Under the pieces are notes generated by a model that was given only the letters and a program-made list of their open reading frames with translations, did not search any database and was not told the DNA's origin. Shown in pieces: positions 1 through 5,417 of a stretch of 5,730 bases of DNA. The translations under genes were made by a program, and so were the position numbers. The number at the start of each line of letters is the position of its first letter. Within the stretch, counting starts at the first letter, position 1. The stretch comes from an uncultured Pseudomonadota bacterium (lineage in GTDB: Bacteria; Pseudomonadota; Alphaproteobacteria; Rs-D84): assembly GCA_947169505.1 (NCBI GenBank), contig CAMVPZ010000051.1, forward strand, positions 1 through 5,730, written 5' to 3'.

Positions 1-13
1 CATTGTTTATTAT

Positions 14-98
14 GCGGGTATGGCGAAACTGGTAGACGCGCTGGATTTAGGTTCCAGTGGGGCAACCCATAAGAGTTCGACTCTCTTTACCCGCACCA
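14..98 (+). tRNA. tRNA-Leu with anticodon UAG, CCA encoded
   Basis: The full cloverleaf can be drawn. The acceptor stem GCGGGTA (14-20) pairs with TACCCGC (88-94), followed by discriminator A95 and an encoded CCA (96-98). The D stem is GCG/CGC (23-25 with 37-39). The anticodon stem CTGGA/TCCAG (41-45 with 53-57) encloses loop TTTAGGT, giving anticodon TAG at 48-50, which reads CUA leucine codons. A long class II variable arm (TGGG/CCCA, 58-69) is diagnostic for Leu/Ser/Tyr and agrees with leucine. The T stem is AAGAG/CTCTT with loop TTCGACT. No intrinsic terminator with a T run is visible directly after it. The 3' end of this gene is repeated downstream at 192-212. Confidence 0.97.
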
Positions 99-99
99 A
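79..99 (+). repeat. Direct repeat copy 1, inside the tRNA-Leu 3' end (possible att core)
   Basis: This block runs from the T loop through the 3' acceptor strand and CCA to one base past the tRNA. It matches 192-212 at 20 of 21 positions, including an unbroken 18-base identity TCTCTTTACCCGCACCAA (82-99 and 195-212). The T-loop-to-CCA segment is the classic crossover core of tyrosine-recombinase islands that integrate in tRNA genes. No integrase gene is visible in the window. Confidence 0.85.
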
Positions 100-146
100 G
101 TCTTTAATTTTCCCAAGAAGTCGAGTATCCTTTCTTCTTCATCTAG

Positions 147-173
147 GACTCGTTGCTAATAACGCAACTCGTC
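147..173. other. Hairpin between tRNA-Leu and its tail repeat
   Basis: The inverted repeat is GAC-TC-GTTGC, loop TAATAAC, GCAAC-TC-GTC. The inner 5-bp and outer 3-bp stems are perfect and flank a symmetric 2x2 internal loop. Read on the minus strand that loop becomes GA facing GA, a motif that forms stable tandem G-A pairs, so the hairpin may be stronger in the exchanger transcript. There is no T run on either side, so it is not a standard intrinsic terminator. It may act as an mRNA 3'-end stabiliser or processing signal for the convergent transcripts. Confidence 0.45.
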
Positions 174-191
174 AAGATTACGAAACGTACG

Positions 192-212
192 GATTCTCTT
201 TACCCGCACCAA
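192..212 (+). repeat. Direct repeat copy 2: orphan tRNA-Leu 3' end
   Basis: This second copy of the tRNA-Leu 3' terminus, including CCA, starts 113 bases after copy 1. The sequence before it does not fold as a tRNA: no 5' acceptor strand or matching T stem is present. It is therefore a tail fragment rather than a tRNA gene. It could be a leftover attachment site or a tail repeat like the rtT repeats of the E. coli tyrT operon, which also carry the last bases of the tRNA. It ends just before the stop codon of the convergent exchanger gene. Confidence 0.85.
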
Positions 213-217
213 ATGTT

Positions 218-1138
218 TCAAAACAAATATACCAAATATCCCGCATAGCAAAGCAAAAATATTATGCCTGCCCCACGGGTTAATTTTTGTTCGTATAATG
301 CGACCAACCACAAGAATGTAGTTATAACTATTGATATTGCCGCATCAATCATAAACGCATATTCAAATTTAATTGGATGAATTAATGCTGCCCCACCCAA
401 CACAAACAGCACATTAAATATATTTGATCCAATTATGTTCCCCAATATTAAATCTGTGTGTTTTTTACGCAAAGCGGTTATACATGTGACTAATTCAGGC
501 AAACTGGTTCCAAAAGCAACCAAAGTCAATCCAATTATTCTGTTTGGAACATGGAATATATTTGCCAAATTCACCGCAGAATTTACCACCATTTTACTGC
601 CTAAAATCAGCACCACCAACCCCAGTACCAAATACAATATAATTTTAGCGACGGACATTTCTGTCTTTTTAACAGATTTTTTTATTTTTTCTTTTGAATT
701 GAAATACAAATATCCCATAAATCCCAAAAACAATGCGCACAATACAATCGCACCAGATCTGTTTATTACACCGTATCTTGCGCCAAACCATAACAAAATC
801 AGTGTTATAAAAATCACAAATGGTATTTCAAACATTGCTGTTTTTCTTTGAATTGGCAAAGGCACCAACAAAGAAGACAAACCCAAAACTAATAAAATAT
901 TAACAATGTTAGATCCCAAAACATTACCAACAGCAACCCCGCTGGCCCCGGACAACACAGACGACAAAGTGACAGCAAATTCAGGCGCACTGGTTCCAAA
1001 AGCAACCACTGTTAAACCAATAATAATTTCTGGAATATTAAAACGACGAGCCATTGCTGATGCACCATCAATAAAAGCATCTGCCCCACGAACCAGAAAA
1101 ACAAAACCGATGATAAGTAATAATATATTCAATAACAT
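218..1138 (-). CDS. YrbG/CaxA-family Na+/Ca2+ antiporter
   Basis: This 306-residue inner-membrane cation exchanger of the CaCA superfamily most likely exports Ca2+ in exchange for Na+ or H+. The two diagnostic alpha repeats are both intact. Repeat 1 has GLTVVAFGTSAPE (41-53) and GNVLGSN (71-77). Repeat 2 has GLTLVAFGTSLPE (203-215) and GNIIGSN (233-239). The paired GTSxPE and GNxxGSN motifs supply the ion-binding Glu and Asn residues. The protein is almost entirely hydrophobic, with about ten membrane helices. A charged Lys/Glu loop at about 148-160 joins the inverted halves. Length is normal for bacterial YrbG-like proteins. The ATG at 1138 begins directly at the first membrane helix; it has no recognisable Shine-Dalgarno, but a TATAAT lies 7 bases upstream. 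The gene lies 38 bases behind the nuclease gene on the same strand. The ion specificity is inferred from the family. Confidence 0.93.
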   Translation of the reverse strand: MLLNILLLIIGFVFLVRGADAFIDGASAMARRFNIPEIIIGLTVVAFGTSAPEFAVTLSSVLSGASGVAVGNVLGSNIVNILLVLGLSSLLVPLPIQRKTAMFEIPFVIFITLILLWFGARYGVINRSGAIVLCALFLGFMGYLYFNSKEKIKKSVKKTEMSVAKIILYLVLGLVVLILGSKMVVNSAVNLANIFHVPNRIIGLTLVAFGTSLPELVTCITALRKKHTDLILGNIIGSNIFNVLFVLGGAALIHPIKFEYAFMIDAAISIVITTFLWLVALYEQKLTRGAGIIFLLCYAGYLVYLF

Positions 1139-1145
1139 ATTTTAA

Positions 1146-1175
1146 ATTATATCATAAAAAAAGAAAATTTAAACA
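1146..1175 (-). promoter_or_regulatory. Possible promoter giving a leaderless exchanger mRNA
   Basis: A perfect TATAAT (complement of 1146-1151) ends 7 bases before the exchanger ATG, so transcription would begin at or next to the start codon. The -35 region is weak: TGTTTA (complement of 1170-1175) at 18-base spacing is the best match. The absence of any Shine-Dalgarno between this box and the ATG fits a leaderless message. The gap is AT-rich, so a chance TATAAT is possible. Confidence 0.4.
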
Positions 1176-1176
1176 T

Positions 1177-2217
1177 CTAATCATTTATCAAAAAATTACA
1201 TTCTGGGTTCAGTTTTATTACAATACGCAACCATTGTTGAAAACGATCAGGCTCTATTGTGCGTACATTCCATAAATCTTTTAATATATTTTCCGGTACA
1301 GAATCCAAATATGTTTTTATTTGATTTTTATATGAATACAAATTGTAAAGAATACGTGATAATTTAAATGTTTTATTTCCTATTGTGACATTAACTTTTC
1401 CACCCGCAGAAAAAGAATCCCGCAAAGAAGTTGATATTACACCATAATTAGACACCAACCATAATGAAAAATTATTATATTTATCTTGTGATTCACCTAT
1501 GATTTCAGGAAATAAAGCATATGCCATCGTAATAAATTTTTGTTTTTCTGGTTTTGATAGGGTTTTCCACAAACGAACCTTTGCAGATGCAGAAAAAACA
1601 TTTTCATTTGTTTCTTGGGTTTCATAATCTAACCACCACAAACGTTCGCCAGGTTTTAATAATCTTTTATAATATTGTATAACATCATGTGTTGGATTTT
1701 CTTTTTTTCTTAATTCGTCATAATCAATATGCATTTTATCAAATATGGTTTTCCCTGTCGCTAATTTCATATCTATTTTATAACGAGGATAATGTGTCAC
1801 GACAACATCCGCCAAACAATCTTGATATGGTTTACTTATAAATTCAACAGGATTTGTGAGTTTTCCAAAGGTTAAAAATATACGTTCCACCCCTGGCACC
1901 CGGGTAGATTCGTTTATACTGCCCCCCAAAGTCACAAATTTTTCATCTTTTGAACTTTTTACTTCAACACCAAAAAAACCACCGACAACAATATCAGGAA
2001 AATGTTGTCCCGAAATTTTTTCTATAGAATTTTGAAATACAGTACCCAAAGAAGCCTGTTCAAGTGCACGAAAAACATCTTCTTCTAATTTCTGTGCGTT
2101 TCTTGTTATAAAATATTCGCTGTTTTTCTTTGCTTTGGCATTTAAAAGATTTGTGGCCTTTTCTACCAATGCTGTAAATTCTTCGAGTGTTGGTTTTTTG
2201 TTTTTAGATATTATCAT
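1177..2217 (-). CDS. Type II restriction endonuclease, PD-(D/E)xK fold (putative)
   Basis: This 346-residue protein is the likely cleavage partner of the adjacent methyltransferase. A PD-(D/E)xK signature is visible: Pro74-Asp75, a hydrophobic beta strand, then Glu85-Val-Lys87. A possible upstream acidic residue lies in KLEEDVF (43-49). The segment GGSINESTRVPGVERIF (98-114) just after the core and the DCLADVVVTHYPRY segment (133-146) look like conserved, family-defining stretches, and I recall similar ones in uncharacterised restriction enzymes. The C-terminal half has no motif I recognise and may hold the DNA-recognition part. The ATG overlaps the methyltransferase stop as ATGA, a 4-base overlap that suggests translational coupling, so nuclease is made only after methylase. 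The recognition sequence cannot be read from the sequence. The gene appears intact and AT-rich, unlike metK. Confidence 0.82.
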   Translation of the reverse strand: MIISKNKKPTLEEFTALVEKATNLLNAKAKKNSEYFITRNAQKLEEDVFRALEQASLGTVFQNSIEKISGQHFPDIVVGGFFGVEVKSSKDEKFVTLGGSINESTRVPGVERIFLTFGKLTNPVEFISKPYQDCLADVVVTHYPRYKIDMKLATGKTIFDKMHIDYDELRKKENPTHDVIQYYKRLLKPGERLWWLDYETQETNENVFSASAKVRLWKTLSKPEKQKFITMAYALFPEIIGESQDKYNNFSLWLVSNYGVISTSLRDSFSAGGKVNVTIGNKTFKLSRILYNLYSYKNQIKTYLDSVPENILKDLWNVRTIEPDRFQQWLRIVIKLNPECNFLIND

Positions 2218-3467
2218 TCGTCTTCCTTTTTAAAATACAAATCCCAATTTTTTTCCAACCTTTTTGCTAAATTATACGCAAGATATGGTGGCACAGCATT
2301 ACCAATCAATTGATATGCTTGGGACCCAGATACACCAGACAAATCATCACTTTTTTTACAGATAAAATGATAATCATCAGGGAATGTTTGAATCCTTGCA
2401 CATTCTCTTATTGTTAAACGACGTTCTTTTTTACCATCTTGTAATTCATCATAATATATTCCGCCGTGTTCAATACTTAATCTTCGAAATTCGATGTTTC
2501 CATGATGTTCCGAACGTATTGTCGGGCCGACACTATTCAATTTGATTTCATTTTGACCTTGACAATGCTTCCCCATATATTTGGCTTTGGAATACGTTTG
2601 TTGATCAACATCATTAGATTTTTCTGGTTCCGGTAAATCAGCAAGAATTTGTCCCGATGTCACAATCGGCAAAAGATTGTTTTGATGTATATCACTATGT
2701 GTTTTTACAGGATATGGATTATATAAATCACTTATGATATTTTTTGATAACTCTTTTAATGCATTTGGTTTTAATGCGGATTTTTTAAAACCTAAAAATA
2801 TAACACGTTCCCGAGATTGCGGAACCCCATAATCAGGAGCATACAAAACCTGCGCATCTACAACCAAATACCCGTCATCACAGGTTGAAGCAAAATCTTT
2901 TTCTATGATTTTTTTTGCATCTGCAAGATTTGTAAGACCCTTCACATTTTCTGCAATAAACAATTTTGGTTGCACAATTGAAATCACATCTTTCATCCAA
3001 CGATACAAAGATCCCCGGCTTTCCAAAGGATTTGTACAAATTCCAAACTTATCACCATTATGTAACTTATCAGAACAAAAACCTTTTCTTTTGCCTGCAA
3101 CAGAAAAATCTTGGCATGGAAAACCACCTGTCACTACATCTATATTATTTGGAAATTTCCATTCACCCTTTTGCGCAGATTTTACCAAATCTACAATGCT
3201 TTCTAAATTGTAAATATCTTTGTCATATTTTTTAAAATACCTGACCCATGATGATTTCGCATCTTTTCGAATATCATTGGCAAACACCGTATCAAAACAA
3301 GTTTTTTTAAGTTTCACATAACCATTTTTGGTTTTGATAGGATGCCAATCAGGATGAATTTTTTTATTATAACATACCGCTGGAATTTCGAAACCGCCTT
3401 CCATTCCTAAATCCATTCCACCACAACCAGAAAACAACGATAAAACACGCAATTTATTTTTCGGCAT
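2214..3467 (-). CDS. DNA (cytosine-5) methyltransferase of a type II R-M system
   Basis: The 417-residue enzyme transfers a methyl group from SAM to C5 of cytosine in a specific DNA site, protecting host DNA from the partner nuclease. All key C5-methyltransferase motifs occur in canonical order. Motif I is LFSGCGGMDLG (11-21, SAM binding). Motif IV is GGFPCQDFS (114-122, catalytic Cys118). Motif VI is ENV (173-175). Motif VIII is QSRERV (217-222). Motif IX is RECARIQTFP (354-363). Motif X is GNAVPP (389-394). The target-recognition domain lies at about 230-350 and includes HCQGQNEIKL and SEHHGNIEFRRL. Its full length and complete motifs argue for activity. A purine-rich AAGGAAGGA sits about 12 bases before the ATG, a rather long spacing. 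It is the first gene of the pair; no convincing minus-strand promoter was found upstream. Confidence 0.96.
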   Translation of the reverse strand: MPKNKLRVLSLFSGCGGMDLGMEGGFEIPAVCYNKKIHPDWHPIKTKNGYVKLKKTCFDTVFANDIRKDAKSSWVRYFKKYDKDIYNLESIVDLVKSAQKGEWKFPNNIDVVTGGFPCQDFSVAGKRKGFCSDKLHNGDKFGICTNPLESRGSLYRWMKDVISIVQPKLFIAENVKGLTNLADAKKIIEKDFASTCDDGYLVVDAQVLYAPDYGVPQSRERVIFLGFKKSALKPNALKELSKNIISDLYNPYPVKTHSDIHQNNLLPIVTSGQILADLPEPEKSNDVDQQTYSKAKYMGKHCQGQNEIKLNSVGPTIRSEHHGNIEFRRLSIEHGGIYYDELQDGKKERRLTIRECARIQTFPDDYHFICKKSDDLSGVSGSQAYQLIGNAVPPYLAYNLAKRLEKNWDLYFKKEDE

Positions 3468-3696
3468 AATTTAATATAATCCTTCCTTGATCTTTGGTTT
3501 GAACATGGCACAAATAGGCAATAAAATCAACAGGTAAAATCCTTTTGACTTTCATTAGATTTTTGATATAATTTGCACATGCGAAAGGATTGATATATTT
3601 TTTAATTTTACACAACCATTCGATTCGGAAACAAATTTTTAAATCTTTAGTTATCACCGAATTTTCAAGACTGATTTCTAACACAGGTTGAATTTA
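3468..3696. other. Intergenic region upstream of the R-M genes, no accepted gene
   Basis: This is the divergent control region between the methyltransferase and the first HTH gene. It contains a strong plus-strand promoter-like sequence at 3545-3572. A minus-strand open frame of 76 codons (3684 down to 3454) fills it, but that frame starts with GTG, lacks a Shine-Dalgarno, runs 14 bases into the methyltransferase and matches nothing I recognise. Very low GC and no clear hairpin terminator are seen. Whether the methyltransferase leader or an antisense RNA is made here cannot be told from sequence alone. Confidence 0.5.
3545..3572 (+). promoter_or_regulatory. Sigma70-like promoter pointing toward the HTH genes
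   Basis: TTGACT (3545-3550) and a perfect TATAAT (3567-3572) are separated by 16 bases, close to consensus. Transcription would start near 3579, about 175 bases before the first HTH start codon and antisense to the leader of the methyltransferase mRNA. No convincing ORF follows it before the HTH gene. It may give a long-leader HTH transcript or a non-coding antisense RNA. Confidence 0.55.
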
Positions 3697-3725
3697 TTGA
3701 CCGTATTCTTTTATGATGATATTAT
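3697..3725 (+). promoter_or_regulatory. Promoter of the first HTH gene
   Basis: TTGACC (3697-3702), a 17-base spacer and TATTAT (3720-3725) form a good sigma70-type promoter whose predicted start lies about 24 bases before the ATG. It matches the promoter of the second HTH gene at 23 of 29 aligned positions, so both were probably copied together with the gene. Confidence 0.75.
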
Positions 3726-3732
3726 GAATATC
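3718..3732. promoter_or_regulatory. Candidate operator over the -10 box of HTH gene 1
   Basis: The inverted repeat GATATT-ATG-AATATC (6+3+6) overlaps the -10 hexamer and the predicted transcription start. A repressor bound here would block RNA polymerase. The position matches autoregulation by the encoded HTH protein, which is an inference. The equivalent palindrome at gene 2 is centred 8 bases nearer the -35 box. Confidence 0.5.
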
Positions 3733-3755
3733 GTCTTAATCAAAGGAGTTTTTTC

Positions 3756-4034
3756 ATGACACACAGCGAATTATGGGATGGTATACGCAATCTGGCAGCA
3801 AAATACGATTTGTCATGTTCAGGACTTGCAAGAATCAGTGGTCTTGACTCTACAACTTTTAACAAAAGCAAAAGTTATACACAATCCGGTCAACCACGCT
3901 GGATAAGCATGTCCAGTTTGGCACGTGTTCTGGATGCCACTGGAATAAGCCTGAAAGAATTTGCATCGCTTATGCCATCAGATACACACACATACCCATG
4001 CAAACTGATACCTATTAAACATAGACACCGCTAG
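3756..4034 (+). CDS. Small HTH DNA-binding protein, S24-repressor-like N-domain without peptidase (copy 1)
   Basis: This 92-residue probable transcription regulator has residues 1-70 resembling the N-terminal DNA-binding domain of LexA/phage-repressor-like S24 proteins. The helix-turn-helix lies at about 20-40: SCSGLARISGLD leads into recognition helix STTFNKSK, followed by QPRW (46-49) and a last helix SSLARVLDAT (53-62). In full-length relatives of about 200 or more residues, a self-cleaving S24 peptidase follows. Here it is absent and only a short basic tail, ending KHRHR, remains. The ATG has an ideal AAAGGAG (3742-3748) seven bases upstream. The next gene is a paralogue sharing 32 of the first 69 aligned residues. 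Promoter and palindrome suggest self-repression. It could regulate the divergent R-M genes or be a prophage remnant. Confidence 0.82.
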   Translation: MTHSELWDGIRNLAAKYDLSCSGLARISGLDSTTFNKSKSYTQSGQPRWISMSSLARVLDATGISLKEFASLMPSDTHTYPCKLIPIKHRHR

Positions 4035-4062
4035 GTTTGTATTCTTATTATGGTTGTATTTG

Positions 4063-4091
4063 TTGATTTTATTCTCGTATAATGATATTAT
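4063..4091 (+). promoter_or_regulatory. Promoter of the second HTH gene
   Basis: TTGATT (4063-4068), a 17-base spacer and TATTAT (4086-4091) form the promoter. The last ten bases, ATGATATTAT, are identical to those of the first HTH promoter, and 23 of 29 positions agree overall. An overlapping alternative -10, TATAAT at 4078-4083, has no good -35 box. The predicted leader is about 39 bases. Confidence 0.75.
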
Positions 4092-4093
4092 AC
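4077..4093. promoter_or_regulatory. Perfect palindrome, candidate operator over the -10 box of HTH gene 2
   Basis: GTATAAT-GAT-ATTATAC is a perfect 7+3+7 palindrome covering the -10 hexamer. At the equivalent place in promoter 1 (3711-3727) the two half-sites still agree at 5 of 7 positions. A two-fold-symmetric site of this size suits a dimer of an HTH repressor. Which of the two proteins binds is unknown. Confidence 0.6.
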
Positions 4094-4136
4094 CCAATAG
4101 AATTGGAAAACAAAACAATATTATGAGGGAGAAATC

Positions 4137-4382
4137 ATGAACCATTATCAAATCTGGCACGCTATTGAAGAGTTTGCTCACGAACATGGCATGTCTTGTT
4201 CTGCTTTGGCTAAACGAAGTGGTTTAGATCCAACTACGTTTAACAAAAGTAAACGTTTTTCTAAATACGAACAACCAAGATGGCCTTCAACTGGCAGTAT
4301 TGCAAAAATACTGGCTGCTACAAATTCCAGACCACAAGATTTTTTCAAATATATTACCGATGATAAATCTTGCCAAAAATAA
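4137..4382 (+). CDS. Small HTH DNA-binding protein, S24-repressor-like N-domain without peptidase (copy 2)
   Basis: This 81-residue paralogue of the upstream gene aligns with it without gaps across the first 69 residues. It keeps the signature SCSALAKRSGLDPTTFNKSK helix-turn-helix (20-39), QPRW plus PS (46-51) and the SIAKILAAT helix (54-62). It is closer than copy 1 to the wording I recall for full-length repressors (DPTTFNKSKR, RWPS), so copy 1 may be the more diverged one. It ends shortly after this domain with a polar tail, with no S24 peptidase and no remnant of one before the terminator. AGGGAG (4126-4131) lies five bases before the ATG. It has its own promoter and palindrome, and its stop codon overlaps the shared terminator with metK. 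The likely role is a dimeric repressor; the targets are unknown. Confidence 0.82.
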   Translation: MNHYQIWHAIEEFAHEHGMSCSALAKRSGLDPTTFNKSKRFSKYEQPRWPSTGSIAKILAATNSRPQDFFKYITDDKSCQK

Positions 4383-4408
4383 AACATCGCCCAATCGGGC
4401 GGTGTTTT
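4381..4408. terminator. Bidirectional intrinsic terminator between HTH gene 2 and metK
   Basis: AAAACATCGCCC (4381-4392) pairs with GGGCGGTGTTTT (4397-4408) around a 4-base AATC loop. This makes a 12-bp stem with one T-G wobble and a GC-rich core. Minus-strand transcripts end in TGTTTTATTTTT, a strong U tract for metK. Plus-strand transcripts end in TGTTTTATT. The stem overlaps the stop codons of both convergent genes, so one element serves both. Confidence 0.92.
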
Positions 4409-5417
4409 ATTGTAATATTCCTGATATACCTTTGCTGCATAATTCAGCATAAATTGGTTTATTAAGACCATATGCTTTTATCAATGTGCTTGGTTTTTGG
4501 TTGCACCACAGGTTTCGACATGAAACAACCCCTTTTTTTATTGTTTTGATTAAACCACTAGGTAATTCATTGCGCCCAATGCACGAAGATAAGTAAACAA
4601 AACATTCATCGTTGTCGGCTAAGTTTTCACACGCCAAAATACGGGCATAAATGTTAAGTGTTAAATCTGCCTTGCTGGCATCCTTGGTCCACGGGGAACC
4701 CCCACCAATCGGGGCAGCGGTTGAATAAAAGTCACAGGCTAATTTTCGCCCTGTCATTCCGCAATCGGCAACCGAACCATGATATGTATAACGTCCGGTA
4801 CCGTTTACAATGATATGTTCTGGCTTTTCGCCCAATGTTTCAATGATAAAATTTGTTAAATCTTCATCTCTTAACATTGGAATCGCAACAATAGCAGTTT
4901 CTATCCGATCATCGTTCAACGTAATTTGCGTTTTGATATCTATACCAAGGTTTTCGCTTTGACGTGCTTTATCATACAGGGCTTTGTTCAATTTTCGTGC
5001 TAAATATAATTCTCGATTTATCTTGCCTTCACCTTGGCAGGCATAACCAACAAATACACCTTGATCACCCCAGCCATCAGCATCAACCCCCTGGGAAATA
5101 TCAGCGGACTGAACCCCAATCATGTTGATAAGTTTGAGTTTATCCGGATCAACAGTATATTCTCCCCATATCTTGGAATAGCGATCATTATATCCGATTT
5201 CGGCAAGGGCAGCCTTAACATAGGCGGTCAAATCACCGAGTGGGGCAGAGGTGGTCACTTCGCCACCCAGGACGATAGTATGATCTTTGATCATAACCTC
5301 AACGGCATAACGAACCTTTGGGTCCTGTTCAATTATTCTGTCCAATATATAACTTGAAATATAATCGGCGATTTTATCCGGGTGTCCCAAAGACACCGCT
5401 TCAGCTGTTCTTTGCAT
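4407..5417 (-). CDS. metK: S-adenosylmethionine synthetase (methionine adenosyltransferase), short divergent form
   Basis: This cytosolic enzyme makes SAM from methionine and ATP. The conserved parts are clear: GHPDK (11-15, ATP/phosphate site), GGE (51-53, metal site), GDQG (117-120), KTQIT (162-166), DCGMTGRK (218-225) and a glycine loop GGGSPWTKD (238-246), where most family members have GGGAFSGKD. At 336 residues it is about 50 shorter than the usual 380-400. The N-terminus is trimmed, the loop before GDQG is short (DADGWGDQG), and the usual C-terminal end with its FPWE motif is missing; it stops after IYAELCSKGISGILQ. There is no sign of a frameshift and the terminator follows directly, so the short form appears native. 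AAAGGAG lies six bases before the ATG, and an in-frame TGA upstream fixes the start. A SAM-II-like element lies in its leader. Catalytic residues look intact, but activity is inferred. Confidence 0.93.
   Translation of the reverse strand: MQRTAEAVSLGHPDKIADYISSYILDRIIEQDPKVRYAVEVMIKDHTIVLGGEVTTSAPLGDLTAYVKAALAEIGYNDRYSKIWGEYTVDPDKLKLINMIGVQSADISQGVDADGWGDQGVFVGYACQGEGKINRELYLARKLNKALYDKARQSENLGIDIKTQITLNDDRIETAIVAIPMLRDEDLTNFIIETLGEKPEHIIVNGTGRYTYHGSVADCGMTGRKLACDFYSTAAPIGGGSPWTKDASKADLTLNIYARILACENLADNDECFVYLSSCIGRNELPSGLIKTIKKGVVSCRNLWCNQKPSTLIKAYGLNKPIYAELCSKGISGILQ

Noticed and set aside
192..212. Second tRNA-Leu gene.
   Set aside because: Only the 3' acceptor strand, CCA and part of the T arm are present. 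The upstream bases do not form the other arms.
20..283. Plus-strand frame across the tRNA and beyond.
   Set aside because: It runs through the tRNA-Leu gene itself and into the convergent exchanger, so it is a chance frame.
435..1145. Plus-strand frames opposite the exchanger gene (435-851 and 906-1145).
   Set aside because: They are antisense shadows. The minus-strand frame encodes a complete exchanger with both alpha repeats.
2905..3235. Two plus-strand frames opposite the methyltransferase.
   Set aside because: They are antisense to the region coding methyltransferase motifs IV and VI, with no start signals and no recognisable product.
3454..3684. Minus-strand open frame of 76 codons upstream of the methyltransferase, overlapping it by 14 bases.
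   Set aside because: It starts with GTG, has no Shine-Dalgarno, matches no family I know, and a strong opposite-strand promoter lies within it. Frames of this length are common by chance in such AT-rich DNA. A conserved homologue would reverse this decision.
4178..4471. Minus-strand frame running from metK's end across the second HTH gene.
   Set aside because: It crosses the bidirectional terminator and is antisense to a well-supported HTH gene. The continuation beyond metK's stop is not in metK's frame.
5034..5357. Plus-strand frame opposite the N-terminal half of metK.
   Set aside because: It is an antisense shadow of conserved metK sequence, with no supporting start signals.
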